Of a DNA stretch of 64,000 nt, positions 21,210-33,272 are shown one piece after another. Every line of letters begins with the position of its first letter. Positions within the stretch are counted from its first letter, which is position 1. The notes under the pieces were generated by a model. That model was not told where the DNA came from. It was given only the letters and a program-made list of their open reading frames with translations, and did no database searches. Made by a program: the position numbers and the translations under genes. Source of the DNA: Symsagittifera roscoffensis. Taxonomy: Eukaryota; Xenacoelomorpha; Acoela; Convolutidae. The stretch lies in NCBI RefSeq assembly GCF_963678635.1, contig NC_087070.1:6976539-7040538 (forward strand), read 5' to 3'.

Positions 21210-22317
21210 TAAACTCATAATATTTCTGATGTAAGTATACTTGTATGTTAGTATCAGAAAAGATTATGCGTATCAGTGCATATAGCTCCAGTGGATGCAG
21301 TCGTCCTCGTATACTGGAAGCGAGAGTTCCTTTACCTCCCTCTCCACAAGTAAGTCTCTCAGTGTCGTCAAGGACAAGACCAAGTTTTCCGGGTCCACTC
21401 GCCTATTTCTGCTTCTAGATCACTTGTCTCTCTTGCTATTCTTAATTTCTTTCTAATAACTTTTCAGTGTGGGTAAGTCTTACCCCCACTCCCCAGACAA
21501 AAATATCCATCGACGTTCCCGTCGATCGCATACTGGATATTAAATCGAGGTTGGATGCAGGAATGAGTGATTGCCCTTCCTGGGCAGCCCAGGAAGGATC
21601 ATCCCTTTCGGTTTTTATGTATTTGATGCTCTCATGGTCTACATCATGAATCGTGACTCTGGTCTCCTTTGGGTGCGACGTCATTTCGTTCAGCCATTCC
21701 AAGACACGCAGATTCGTCAAGTCTTGTTCGTACGATTGCTGTTGCTCGTCCTCGAATTCTACCTCGGGCTTAGACCGGTCATCGATCCACTCCTTGGCGC
21801 GGTCGTCGACTAAGTCTATGTCTTGTGATTCGGTTATTTCTTCTAGACCCACCACATCTTCCACTATCTTTTTCAGATCCACTCTATCCACTACGAAGTC
21901 ATCTCCATAAGGGTTGTACTTCTTCGTGAGTCTTGTCCTGTCACTCTGTCGAGTCTGTATCGTAAACGGAAGGTCTGGTTCCATTTTCTTGGGGACCTCC
22001 ATCTGTTCGGGGTCTTGCCAGTCCTCCTTTGCGTAGGGTAAGGTTTCTTCATCTGCTCCAATCACCTCATTGGGATCCAGGTCCGGTGGTGGACTTGATC
22101 CTTCCTCTACGACCTCATTCTCATCATTCTTTCCCCTGGTGCCCTTCTCATTGACCTCGCAGGCTGTGTCCAGCATCAGATAATCTCCTTCCTCCATGTC
22201 TGCAGGTATACACCAGTCTTCCGTAGATGGTTTGTGTGGCTTAAAATTTTCGTAGTGAGCGGCTCGGCCGGTACTCAGTCCGTAAAAACGTCCCTCCTGG
22301 TGCACGTCCGTAATCAT
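21210..22317 (-). pseudogene. pol: Pol tail: acidic linker and internally deleted macro-like domain
   Basis: The frame 21442-22317 (291 codons) runs without a stop through the codon that is TAG 5208-5210 in the plus copy, which proves the tail is one gene. After THTEK the frame breaks, and ~300 b including the first half of the macro-like domain is missing; the second half resumes at ~21,400 (DPENLVLSL equivalent) and ends near 21,210. The domain is not functional here. Confidence 0.65.
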
Positions 22318-22319
22318 GA

Positions 22320-23300
22320 AGGCCCATCCACTTCTTTAGGAGCTTTTTCGTTCCTTTCGGTGGTACAACGTTTCGAGATACCCATACGTAGTCTCCTACT
22401 GAGTAAGCATTTGCACCAGCTGCTTTTTTATTGAACCTTTTCCTCTGCCTTGCCTGTGGCTGCTGAGTGTTCCGTCTAAACAAAATGTTTAGTTCTTGTT
22501 GACGTCTAATCACATCCCTTACCTAGACTTGTGGTGATGTTTTCTTCCCCTCATACTCTGGGTGAAAGAGAGTCAAGGGCAAAGACTTCTCGTGTCCGGT
22601 CAACATCATGTGTGGACTAACTCCGGTGGTGGAGTGTTGTTGTAAGCTCCCATCACCTGTGGAAGGTATCTGTCCCAATCGGTCATGTACCTGGAACATC
22701 GACACCAACGTCCGATTTTGCCTCTCCACTAAGCCATTCGTCTGGGGATGGTATGTCGTGGAGTGAGTTTGGGCCACCTGTCAGCGTCTCATGAGCTCTT
22801 TCGTAAGTTCTCCCACAAAAGCTGTTCCGTTATCCGATTGAAACTTCATCGGACAACCATGTCTCGCTATCCACGTATTGATTAGATTATCGCACGTCTC
22901 TTCTGCTGAGGCAATTATGCAGGGGGCACGGCCTCTGCATACTTCGTGAAGTGGTCTATCATGACCAAGACCTGATTATAGCCAGTGTCTGTCATGCATA
23001 TTTTCCGGTGGTCAATCGGCACCACCTCGTTGAATTCAGATGACTCGATCGATTGCAAGTGAAATCGAATTTTCCTTGGATCCTTGACCTGTTGGCATGA
23101 CAGACATGCTGTTATACACTTCTCGCATGCCTTCTTCATCCCAGGTCACTCAAAGCGCTTCAGGATCCTCTAGTACACATTGTCGATTCCCTGATTGCCC
23201 ATCTGATCATGCAACCTGAATAAAAGTTCTGTCTGATATCTGATAATGCAACCTGAATAAAAATTCTGTCTGATAGAGTTGCGGCAACACTATCGCGTTA
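22320..23300 (-). pseudogene. pol: Integrase, second (3') tandem copy
   Basis: Minus fragments at 22915-23139 (CLSCQQVK, then catalytic Asp in VVPIDHRK), 22523-22777 (GLVERQ with catalytic Glu) and 22241-22513 (basic tail, GDYVWV). The DNA between 22777 and 22915 still holds the QSDNGTAF motif with frame damage. A CAG to TAG change before the zinc domain and a small deletion after TLVSMF are shared with the first tandem copy, so both were inherited from one already damaged integrase. Confidence 0.7.
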
Positions 23301-24216
23301 TATTTGTACAGGACTTTGTCTTCTTCTCTTCTCTTACAAGCCACGATCCCGTCCTTGTTCAGATATAACCTTCCCTCTCTTTGCAAAACTACTGTCTCAG
23401 AATACGGTAACTGTCTTCCTCCAGGTCACTTTTGTCTGGTGTTCCATTTTCTATCCACTACTTCAAGTTACTCGTCATGAGATCATTTCATTGTGCTCTT
23501 AGTAGGTCTGAGAGTCTGTATCTCGCCTTCAAGTATGTCTTCATAACCCTCAATTGACTATTCATTTCATCGGGCTGATGCGTGTCATCTTCCATCTTCA
23601 CGCACCAAATTTTCGCCAGTGGCTCTGTCTCTTGTCTGAAGGGTTGAAGATCAGTCCTGACTACTTTTTCTGCGGCAACAAACTCATCGATCGTTTCGAT
23701 ACCGCTATTGTTTCTAGATCATCCGCTGCGTTGTCAAAGACTGTTTCGCTGGATACCAGGTAGCTATCACTGTCAGGTTCTTGATATAACTCTCTGTCCA
23801 AGTCTCTTGCTCGAGTCTCCACTAGTAACGCGTGGATCGCTAGCTCTGACAATACCGATCCCGTGCTCGAGTTCCTTTCTGAGTAGGTGTCAAATTCTGA
23901 ATTCCTTGAGTTGTCATCCCTGGAAGAGTCTGCCACGGACTACGTTTCTTCCTCGGGATCAATTTTATGCGCTCTGCTCATCTATCTGAGCTCCCCGGAC
24001 AAAATTTTGTCCTCTAGGTCTTGTTTCTCACCTTGAACCTTTTCCTCTACACCTCACTCCCCGGACAAACTTTCTTGTCCCGGGTCTTGTTGACTAACTC
24101 GCCTGTTCCCATCAACGTCCTTCTTCCCGACCAAATTTCTTGCCCCAGGTTTTGTTCAACTTCTTCGCCTTTCTGATCCTGATCCTCAAAGGTGACGGTT
24201 TTCCTTTATGTCCCTT
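23300..24216 (-). pseudogene. pol: RNase H-IN linker, second tandem copy
   Basis: Polar linker equivalent to plus ~2700-3700. The clearest piece is 23661-23936 (SELAIHALLVETRARDLDREL, VFDNAADDLETIAVSKRS). Frames are broken between pieces. LSGE-encoding motifs are kept at ~23,994 and ~24,056. Confidence 0.6.
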
Positions 24217-25060
24217 TCACCTTTCTTTTCGTTTGTATGATGTACTTGTCAAGACGTTTTGGGGTATCGAGGATATTAGTTGCTGAACTATTGTTCTACA
24301 ATCCCTTTCATTTTCCTTGTTTTGACGTCTTGATGACTTAATCTTTACTTTCTCACTGACTGTTAGCAATGCCATGGCTGCTGCCCACTCGGGGTCATCT
24401 CTAGTCACTTCTCTCCCCAACAATTCACCCAGCATCCGCATCACATGCGGAGTGACCTGCACCGTTTTATCCAGCAATGAGAGGCTGTTTATGTTCATAC
24501 GAGAGAGTTCCTGTTGGACCAGGTTCAAACGTAGCAACAGATCAAAAGGCACCGTGTCCTTCTTTGATAAGATCTTTATTTCCGCTGCCTTTTCCACCGG
24601 TAACTCGGGGTGTCCCGGAATTGTATGTCCAGATTTGTCCAACCATCTCGTCAAGGGAAGCGCCTCAGCATTCTGGTGTTTGTCGCGCATCCTGTGCTCG
24701 ATTATCATGTGGTAGCCGTCTAACCTGACTATCCACCGACCAATATAGCTCTGGTCCATCGAGTACGTCTTCAACCAGGATAACGCTCTAATGTCCACGC
24801 GTAGCTTAAAGGGAGCGCTTCCTAAGTATGCGCGGTACTTCTCCCTGAAAAGGACCACTGCAAACATTTCTGCCTTTGGTGCACCATATTTCATTTCAGT
24901 GTCAATCAACACTTTACTGCCATATGCAATGGGACGGAGAACTCTTCTCCCATTCCACTCCTGCTCCTGATGCAGTATTCCTGACATGGCTACTACTGAT
25001 GCATCTGTGTCAAGAACTTACATGCCCTTCTCTGTAGGCATGCCTAGCACTGGCGCTTCG
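24217..25060 (-). pseudogene. pol: RNase H, second tandem copy
   Basis: 24217-24987 is a 256-codon frame beginning just after the DTDAS active-site motif (in a neighbouring frame at ~24,990-25,020). Motifs AYGSKVL, KAEMFAVVLFREKYRAYL (catalytic Glu helix), ALSWLKTYSMDQSYIGRWIVRL and IEHRMRDKHQNAEALPL follow, the usual Ty3/gypsy RNase H series; then the linker LTRWLDKSGH. This enzyme removes RNA from the RNA-DNA hybrid. The region is absent from the plus copy. Confidence 0.75.
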
Positions 25061-25875
25061 CCCAGTTCTCGCTTTATGTTCTCGAAGGCAGCTTGAGCTT
25101 CTTCGTTTCATTCGAACTTCTTTCCTTTGTTGCGCATCAGTTTCTGCATGGGGTACACCTTGTCTGCTTATCCTTTTATGAACTCACGATAATAACTGAC
25201 AAACCCTAGGAAGCTCATGAGTTGTGTGTCCGTTCTGGGAGCCTCCAATATCAACACAGCCTCCACTGCTTCCGGGTCCGGCCTTACGCCATGCCTGTCC
25301 ACCATTCTTCCCAGATACTTGATTGAATCCCTAAGGATTTCACGTTTCGATGGTTTGGATTTGAAACCTGCTCTTTTCATGCAACTAAAGACCTCATCGA
25401 GCCAGTCTTCCAAGGTGGATGTTGCTATGACCACGTCATCCAAGTAACACATCACATGGTTCTCGTACTTCTTCGTTACTCTGGTCAAAGCCTGAGCCAT
25501 CCGTCTTTGAAAATTCGCCGTGGCGTTGCACAAGCCAAAGGGCATCTTCTCCCACTGGTACAACCCCAATTCAAATGCGAATCCGGTCTTTTCTCTGTCC
25601 TTCTTCCGCAGAAGGACCTGCCAGATGGCAGAAACCAAGTCCAATGTGGTGATGAACTTGGCGCCGCCAAGTTTCGAGAGGCTCTCGTCTATTCGCGGTA
25701 TCGGGTACGCATCTTGTTTTGTCACTGCGTTCAGGTAACAAAAGTCGCAGCAGAACCCAAGCCGTCCCCCCTACTTCTTGGCCATGTCTACCCCGCAAGC
25801 CCAAGGCAATTTCGAGGGTTCTATCATGTCGTAATCGAGCAATATTTCTATTTCCACTCGGCACGCTTCCTATTT
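25061..25875 (-). pseudogene. pol: Reverse transcriptase, second tandem copy
   Basis: 25168-25725 (185 codons) holds motifs KQDAYPIPRIDESL, FITTLDLVSAIWQVLL (motif A, catalytic Asp), FGLCNATANFQRRM (B), CYLDDVVIA (C, two catalytic Asp, ~25,431-25,451), the GFKSKPSKREIL segment (D) and YLGRMVDRHGV (E). Compared with the first copy there is a 9-b deletion after STLED. TAG replaces a sense codon just before the N-terminus (~25,870). Catalytic residues are intact but flanks are broken. Confidence 0.8.
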
Positions 25876-26530
25876 ATGAGGCGTCATTCGCCTTGCTCCT
25901 TCCCTATGAGGAATGGCGCCTTCCTCTAATTCTATTTCGTGTTCGACGAAGTTGCAACAACCGATATCCGCCTTAGGTTTTGAAAATACGTCCACGTTCC
26001 GATTTAAAACCGCCCTTAATGATTCAAAATCCCCCTCACCTATTTTACCTCTCAAGTGTTCTATCTACGGCAAAACTGGTTTGTCGGATTCTAGTTCGTA
26101 TGACGAGGGGCGTTCCGGAAACTTCGAGCAGCTGGAATAGCCGTCATCCGTTTCGGATTTCATTGAAAACAGTTTATAAATAGATTTAAATTCATCAATT
26201 CTCTTTAAAATTTCATCTTCATCAGCATGATTTGGGCAGTCTTTCACGTTATATCTCTTCAAGTTTTGTGGCTCCTCATAGTCGGTCGTCATCGGCAAAG
26301 CGTAACCAAGTTTCTTTCCACGCTGGATCGAAAACGTGGTGTTCAGTGTGTTCAAGAACACACTGGCACACAGCCCGTTTCGTGTTACTGAAAAGCTCCG
26401 GCCTAAAATCACCGAGCTTTGACTATTTGGATTGGGTACCAGACAAACCTGTTTACTATCACTTAACGATTGTAAATTTCTCATCCTAAAAATTGCTATT
26501 ACAGCTTATCCCGGCTGTAGTTTTACCTTT
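25876..26530 (-). pseudogene. pol: PR-RT linker, second tandem copy
   Basis: Minus frames 26065-26484 and 25870-26055, separated by TAG 26062-26064, which is GAG in the first copy. Content matches plus 1560-2200. Confidence 0.65.
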
Positions 26531-26587
26531 CTATCTAAAACAATTGACACCTTGTTTTCATCCGTTATTATTCTATTAATTGGTCTC

Positions 26588-26942
26588 TTAACATACTTCC
26601 GGTCCGGGTTTATAATCCTTAAGGCCGTTGTTCAAGTCAATCATCACATCAAAATTCCTGACGAAATCACGGCCCAAGATGAATTGGTCTGTGTCGTCTA
26701 AGTTCTCAACCACCAGGAAGCTTATCCAAAGATCCCGTCCTCCCATGTTGAGGACCGTTATTGGTGTTCTTCCGGCTACGTAAATCGCTCCTCGATTGGC
26801 TGCTGCCAGTTGAAGATTCGTCGGAATTAGATCTTCCCTCGTGAAGCCCATTCTTTCCCAAGTCTTTATTGGCATCACGTTTACCACTGCTCCTGTATCC
26901 AGTAGTCCTGTTACTCTAATTTTCTTCCCATTGGTGTCTAGC
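26588..26942 (-). pseudogene. pol: Protease, second tandem copy, fused to an integrase tail
   Basis: The frame 26588-27097 begins as integrase C-terminus (RRNTQQPQARQRKRFDKK, GDYVWVF) and switches within 3 codons to the protease (LLDTGAVVNVMPIKTWERMG, FILGRDF). No gypsy element is organised this way, so the frame marks the junction of a tandem duplication. Confidence 0.8.
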
Positions 26943-26957
26943 AATTTTCTTCCCATT
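26918..26957. repeat. Junction of the 4.58-kb tandem duplication with a 15-b copied motif
   Basis: aattttcttcccatt occurs at 26918-26932 and again at 26943-26957, 25 b apart; the first is the native protease position, the second sits exactly at the switch to integrase sequence. The first-copy protease at ~31,511 has only one. This resembles a templated insertion at an end-joining or template-switch junction. Confidence 0.75.
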
Positions 26958-27890
26958 TGAAATACCCATACGTAGTCTCCTACCGAGTAAGCATTTGCAC
27001 CAGCTGCTTTTTTATCGAACCTTTTCCTCTGCCTTGCCTGTGGCTGCTGAGTGTTCCGTCTACACAAAATATTTAGTTCTTGTTGACGTCTGATCACATC
27101 CCTTACCTAGACTTGTGGTGATGTTTTTTTCCCCTCATACTCTGGGTAAAAGAGAGTCAAGGGCAAAGACTTCTCGTGTCCGGTCAACATCATGTGTGGA
27201 CTAACTCCGGTGGTGGAGTGTTGTTGTAAGCTCCCATCACCTGTGGAAGGTATCTGTCCCAATCGGTCATGTACCTGGAACATCGACACCAACGTCCGAT
27301 TTTGCCTCTCCACTAAGCCATTCGTCTGGGGATGGTATGTCGTGGAGTGAGTTTGGGCCACCTGTCAGCGTCTCATGAGCTCTTTCGTAAGTTCTCCCAC
27401 AAAAGCTGTTCCGTTATCCGATTGAAACTTCATCGGACAACCATGTCTCGCTATCCACGTATTGATTAGATTATCGCACGTCTCTTCTGCTGAGGCAATT
27501 ATGCAGGGGGCACGGCCTCTGCATACTTCGTGAAGTGGTCTATCATGACCAAGACCTGATTATAGCCAGTGTCTGTCATGCATATTTTCCGGTGGTCAAT
27601 CTGCACCACCTCGTTGAATTCAGATGACTCGATCGATTGCAAGTGAAATCGAATTTTCCTTGGATCCTTGACCTGTTGGCATGACAGACATGCTGTTATA
27701 CACTTCTCGAATGCCTTCTTCATCCCAGGCCACTCAAAGCGCTTCAGGATCCTCTAGTACACTTTGTCGATTCCCTGATTGCCCATCTGATCATGCAATC
27801 TGAATAAAAGTTCTGTCTGATATCTGATAATGCAACCTGAATAAAAATTCTGTCTGATAGAGTTGCGGCAACACTATCGCGTTATATTTG
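26958..27890 (-). pseudogene. pol: Integrase, first (5') tandem copy
   Basis: Same content and same inactivating changes as 22320-23300 at an offset of 4,584 b (zinc-domain end and catalytic Asp 27499-27723; GLVERQ 27107-27361). By eye the two copies differ at only a few positions per hundred. The C-terminus is lost at the duplication junction. Confidence 0.72.
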
Positions 27891-28800
27891 TACAGGACTT
27901 TGTCTTCTTCTCTTCTCTTACAAGCCACAATCCCGTCCTTGTTCAGATATAACCTTCCCTCTCTTTGCAAAACTACTGTCTCAGAATACGGTAACTGTCT
28001 TCCTCCAGGTCACTTTTGTCTGGTGTTCCATTTTCTATCCACCTCTTCAAGTTACTCGTCATGAGATCATTTCATTGTGCCCTTAGTAGGTCTGAGAGTC
28101 TGTATCTCGCCTTCAAGTATGTCTTCATGGCCCTCAATTGACTATTCATTTCATCGGGCTGATGCGTGTCATCTTCCATCTTCACGCACCAAATTTTCGC
28201 CAGTGGCTCTGTCTCTTGTCTGAAGGGTTGAAGATCAGTCCTGACTACTTTTTCTGCGGCAACAAACTCATCGATCGTTTCGATACCGCTATTGTTTCTA
28301 GATCATCCGCTGCGTTGTCAAAGACTGTTTCGCTGGATACCAGGTAGCTATCACTGTCAGGTTCTTGATATAACTCTCTGTCCAAGTCTCTTGCTCGAGT
28401 CTCCGCTAGTAACGCGTGGATCGCTAGCTCTGACAATACCGATCCCGTGCTCGAGTTCCTTTCTGAGTAGGTGTCAAATTCTGAATTCCTTGAGTTGTCA
28501 TCCCTGGAAGAGTCTGCCACGGACTACGTTTCTTCCTCGGGATCAATTTTATGCGCTCTGCTCATCTATCTGAGCTCCCCGGACAAAATTTTGTCCTCTA
28601 GGTCTTGTTTCTCACCTTGAACCTTTTCCTCTACACCTCACTCCCCGGACAAACTTTCTTGTCCCGGGTCTTGTTGACTAACTCGCCTGTTCCCATCAAC
28701 GTCCTTCTTCCCGACCAAATTTCTTGCCCCAGGTTTTGTTCAACTTCTTCGCCTTTCTGATCCTGATCCTCAAAGGTGACGGTTTTCCTTTATGTCCCTT
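27891..28800 (-). pseudogene. pol: RNase H-IN linker, first tandem copy
   Basis: Offset copy of 23300-24216; the clearest frame is 28245-28520. One visible difference is Ala for Val in LLAETRARD. Confidence 0.6.
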
Positions 28801-29650
28801 TCACCTTTCTTTTCGTTTGTATGATGTACTTGTCAAGACGTTTTGGGGTATCGAGGATATTAGTTGCTGAACTTTTGTTCTACAATCCCTTTCATTTTCC
28901 TTGTTTTGACGTCTTGATGACTTAATCTTTACTTTCTCACTGACTGTTAGCAATGCCATGGCTGCTGCCCACTCGGGGTCATCTCTAGTCACTTCTCTCC
29001 CCAACAATTCACCCAGCATCCGCATCACATGCGGAGTGACCTGCACCGTTTTATCCAGCAATGAGAGGCTGTTTATGTTCATACGAGAGAGTTCCTGTTG
29101 GACCAGGTTCAAACGTAGCAACAGATCAAAAAGCACCGTGTCCTTCTTTGATAAGATCTTTATTTCCGCTGCCTTTTCCACCGGTAACTCGGGGTGTCCC
29201 GGAATTGTATGTCCAGATTTGTCCAACCATCTCGTCAAGGGAAGCGCCTCAGCATTCTGGTGTTTGTCGCGCATCCTGTGCTCGATTATCATGAGGTAGC
29301 CGTCTAACCTGACTATCCACCGACCAATATAGCTCTGGTCCATCGAGTACGTCTTCAACCAGGATAACGCTCTAATGTCCACGCGTAGCTTAAAGGGAGC
29401 GCTCCCTAAGTATGCGCGGTACTTCTCCCTGAAAAGGACCACTGCTAACATTTCTGCCTTTGGTGCACCATATTTCATTTCAGTGTCACTCAACACTTTA
29501 CTGCCATATGCAATGGGACGGAGAACTCTTCTCCCATTCCACTCCTGCTCCTGATGCAGTATTCCTGACATGGCTACTACTGATGCATCTGTGTCAAGAA
29601 CTTACATGCCATTCTCTGTAGGCATGCCTGGCACTGGCGCTTCGCACAGT
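28801..29650 (-). pseudogene. pol: RNase H, first tandem copy
   Basis: 28801-29571 is a 256-codon frame with the same motifs as 24217-24987. The DTDAS motif lies just upstream in another frame (~29,575-29,605). Both copies share a TAA next to it. Confidence 0.75.
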
Positions 29651-30460
29651 TCTCGCTTTATGTTCTCGAAGGCAGCTTGAGCTTCTTCGTTTCATTCGAA
29701 CTTCTTTCCTTTGTTGCGCATCAGTTTCTGCATGGGGTACACCTTGTCTGCGTATCCTTTTATGAACTCACGATAATAACTGACAAACCCTAGGAAGCTC
29801 ATGAGTTGTGTGTCCGTTCTGGGAGCCTCCAATATCAACACAGCCTCCACTGCTTCCGGGTCCGGCCTTACGCCATGCCTGTCCACCATTCTTCCCAGAT
29901 ACTAGATTGAATCCCTAAGGATTTCACGTTTCGATGGTTTGGATTTGAAACCTGCTCTTTTCATGCAACCAAATTTCTCATCGAGCCAATCAATGTGGTC
30001 TTCCAAGGTGGATTTTGCTATGACCACGTCATCCAAGTAACACATCACAAGGTTCTCGTACTTCTTCGTTACTCTGGTCAAAGCCTGAGCCATCCGTCTT
30101 TGAAAAGTCGCCGTGGCGTTGCACAAGCCAAAGGGCATCTTCTCCCACTGGTACAACCCCAATTCAAATGCGAATCCGGTCTTTTCCTGTCCTTCTTCCG
30201 CAGAGGGACCTGCCAGAAGGCAGAAACCAAGTCCAATGTGGTGAAGAACTTGGCGCCGCCAAGTTTCGAGAGGCTCTCGTCTATTCGCGGTATCGGGTAC
30301 GCATCTTGTTTTGTCACTGCGTTCAGGTAACAAAAGTCGCAGCAGAACCCAAGCCGTCCCCCCTAGTTCTTGGCCATGTCTACCCCGCAAGCTCAAGGCA
30401 ATTTCGAGGGTTCTATCATATCGTAATCGAGCAACATTTCTATTTCCACTCGGTACGCTT
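29651..30460 (-). pseudogene. pol: Reverse transcriptase, first tandem copy
   Basis: Fragments 30078-30317 (IPRIDESL, motif A TTLDLVSAFWQVPL), 29902-30396 (motif B FGLCNATATFQRRM, motif C MCYLDDVVIAKSTLED, motif D) and 29692-29889 (motif E, then the YREFIKGYADKV connection). A one-base deletion near 30,188 breaks the frame between motifs A and B, and TAG ~29,903 separates D from E. It keeps the 9 b missing from the other copy. Confidence 0.8.
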
Positions 30461-30461
30461 C

Positions 30462-31080
30462 CTATTTATGAGGCGTCATTCGCCTTGCTCCTTCCCTATG
30501 AGGAATGGCGCCTTCCTCTAATTCTTTTTCGTGTTCGACGAAGTTGCAACAACCGATATCCGCCTTATGTTTTGAAAATACGTCCGCGTTCCAATTTAAA
30601 ACCGCCCTTAATGATTCAAAATCCCCCTCACCTATTTTCCATTCCAAGTGTTCTATCTCCGGAAAAACTGGTTTGTCGGATTCTAGTTCATATGCCGAGC
30701 GGCGTTCCGGAAACTTCGAGCAGCTGGACAAGCCGTCATCCGTTTCGGATTTCATTGAAAACAGTTTATAGATAGATTTAAATTCATCAATTCTCTTTAA
30801 AATTTTATCTTCATCAGCATGATTCGGGCAGTCTTTCACGTTATATCTCTTCAAGTTTTGTGTCTCCTCATAGTCGGTCTTCATCGGCAAAGCGTAACCA
30901 AGTTTCTTTCCACGCTGGATCGAAAACGTGGTGTCCAGTGTGTTCAAGAACACACTGGCACACAGCCCGTTTCGTGTTACTGAAAAGCTCCGGCCTAAAA
31001 TCAACGAGCTTTGACTATTTGGATTGGGTACCAGACAAACCTGTTTACTATCACTTAACGATTGTAAATTTTTCATCCTA
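30462..31080 (-). pseudogene. pol: PR-RT linker, first tandem copy
   Basis: A 204-codon minus frame equivalent to plus 1565-2165, ending at a TAG where the plus copy has TCG. Contains LRAVLNWNADVFSKHKADIG. Confidence 0.65.
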
Positions 31081-31203
31081 AAAATTGCTATTACAGCTTA
31101 TCCCGGCTGTAGTTTTACCTTTCTATCTAAAACAATTGACACCTTGTTTTCATCCGTTATTATTCTATTAATTGGTCTCTTAACATACTTCCGGTCCGGG
31201 TTT

Positions 31204-31560
31204 CTAATCCTTAAGGCCGTTGTTCAAGTCAATCATCACATCAAAATTCCTGACGAAATCACGGCCCAAGATGAATTGGTCTGAGTCGTCTAAGTTCTCA
31301 ACCACCAGGAAGCTTATCCAAAGATCCCGTCCTCCCCTGTTGAGGACCGTTATTGGTGTTCTTCCGGCTACGTAAATCGCTCCTCGATTGGCTGCTGCCA
31401 GTTGAAGATTCGTCGGAATTAGATCTTCCCTCGTGAAGCCCATTTTTTCCCAAGTCTATATTGGCATCACGTTTACCACTGCTCCTGTATCCAGTAGTCC
31501 TGTTACTCTAATTTTCTTCCCATTGGTGTCTAGCAGATGTGCAGTCACATCTGCCTCGTA
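31204..31560 (-). pseudogene. pol: Protease, first tandem copy
   Basis: Read on the minus strand: ...HLLDTNG, DTGAVVNVM, a break near 31,450, then MGFTREDLIPTNLQLAAANR and FILGRDFVRNFD (31204-31443). Upstream, ~145 b spanning the gag-protease boundary are missing compared with the plus copy. Confidence 0.7.
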
Positions 31561-31586
31561 CACTGTGTGTACTGCATCTTGCTCCA

Positions 31587-32513
31587 TCATGGCACCTGAT
31601 ACGGTCCATAGACTTCCACGTAGCGCCCGTGGAGTTTCTTTGTCCGAGGGTCACCCGTTGTCAACAACGCTCGCACAGCCCTCGACTCAGTGCGTGGCTC
31701 TACCTGTCTCAGATAATCTACATATGTATCTAAATACATCATAGTGAACTCTGAGGGTTCACTTAGGTTCCTGATCACCTGATGTCCCGCAACTGAAATT
31801 ATTGACTGTATTCTGCTTCCTTGTGGCACCATGCCAAACGTCTACTCAGAGATCACACATAGCTTCATGCTCAAACTGCTTGGTGCTTTCGTTTCTTCGA
31901 CTTCTGATGCCTCGAGGCGTTTAGCCTTTCCTGGGTTTTCTCATTCTTTAGTTCGAGTTTCACCTTTTGCTCGATCTGCTTCGTCACCAACTCCTGCTGG
32001 ACTCTTTTTAAATCATCTCTCGCGGCTGCCCTATAGTCAATCTTGAAGTCATCCACTGCAGTCACCAGTTCCGGTTCAATTATCTCTTCCGTTACCGCCT
32101 GCAGTTTCTTTGTTGCCAGCTCTTGCGGTTTCTCCTTTCTGCGTGCCTCCGCTTCACTCAACAGGCGAGCCTTGCTGGCTTTCACACCCGATCAAGCTTC
32201 CTCATGCCTTGGATGCTTGATTTCCGCCGCAGCATCCCAAAATCGTGAACAATCCGATGTAAAATGACCTTCCAAGTTACAAAAGAAACACCTTGGGCCG
32301 GAATTTGCAATTACTCCCCTCATGAAATCTTTATGATCGACCTCTGACGCATCTTCATCCTCGAGGATAGAGCCTATTGCTTTCATGCCCTGTTTGTAGG
32401 TTGGGCATGCTGACACGTGATGGTCCTTCGAACTGCAAATCGCACAAAAGCGTCTCTTGTCCATGTCGTCCCTTGGTTTTACCAATTGTTACCCTGGTTA
32501 GCTGGTCCATTGT
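31587..32513 (-). pseudogene. gag: gag nucleocapsid and C-terminal region
   Basis: 32192-32485 carries two CX2CX4HX4C knuckles (CAICSSKDHHVSAC, CFFCNLEGHFTSDC). 31871-32185 is the charged coiled-coil part and 31587-31832 the conserved linker ending GPYQV. Frames are broken between the three. Confidence 0.75.
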
Positions 32514-33153
32514 TAAAATTGCCATATATGTTTTTGTAAAAGCCAGATCTCGATGGAGGCTTCAGTAAAAGATATTTCTTCGACTTGAGTCTCAACTCCT
32601 CTGGTATTGGCGCATTGGTTGAAAGTAGTGTGTAATACGTCGCTAACATCGTTCGAAGCTCATCACTCTTCACACCATCGATGAATTTTGAGGCTACTGT
32701 CAAGTTCATTCTTCTGTTCGACTCATCTGGTTGGCTACGCCTTCTAAGCATCCCCAAATCGTCTAGAAACTTGTCTATCGTCTCGTCTTTACGTTGCCTC
32801 CGTTTCTCGAAGCGCAACATCGCTTCTTGTCCTTGCACCCCTGAGCCAAAACGACTTAACAAGATTTCAAAGATCTTCTCAGTAGTGTCCCGCTGGTATT
32901 GGTCCCGCATCACTCAGTTTAGGGCTGTCCCTTCCAGGTTACTGGTGAGCGAACTGCATTCTTGTCTTTCTGTCAAGTCGGCCTCTTCAAAGTGCAGTTT
33001 CATTACCTCTATCCAGGTATCAATTCGGTCATCAGATTCGTCTTTATAGCATCTTGGCTTCCTAAAAACTCTTTTGGACTTTTCACTGGTTCTAGATAAC
33101 CTCGTTAAATATGTTTCCAAAGACCTGTTCAGAGGTTGAAAGGCTGTGGCCAT
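32479..33153 (-). pseudogene. gag: gag capsid-like region
   Basis: Minus frame 32914-33153 then 32479-32913, separated by TGA 32914-32916 where a conserved Trp is expected after LEGTALN. The ELHFEEADL-like helix, LEGTAL, the EKIFEILLSRFG helix and RRQRKDETIDKFLDDLGMLRRR are the usual Ty3/gypsy gag (retrotrans_gag) pattern. This part lies off the left edge for the plus copy. Confidence 0.75.
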
Positions 33154-33272
33154 TGATGTCGCGTCCCTTGAATGCCCCGCTTGAGCATCATTGCCCCCTG
33201 ATAGAGGCTCCGGGTTTTACGTCCTGCTCGAATCGCTGGGATGACTTCTTCCTTGATTCGCATGGCTCCAGT

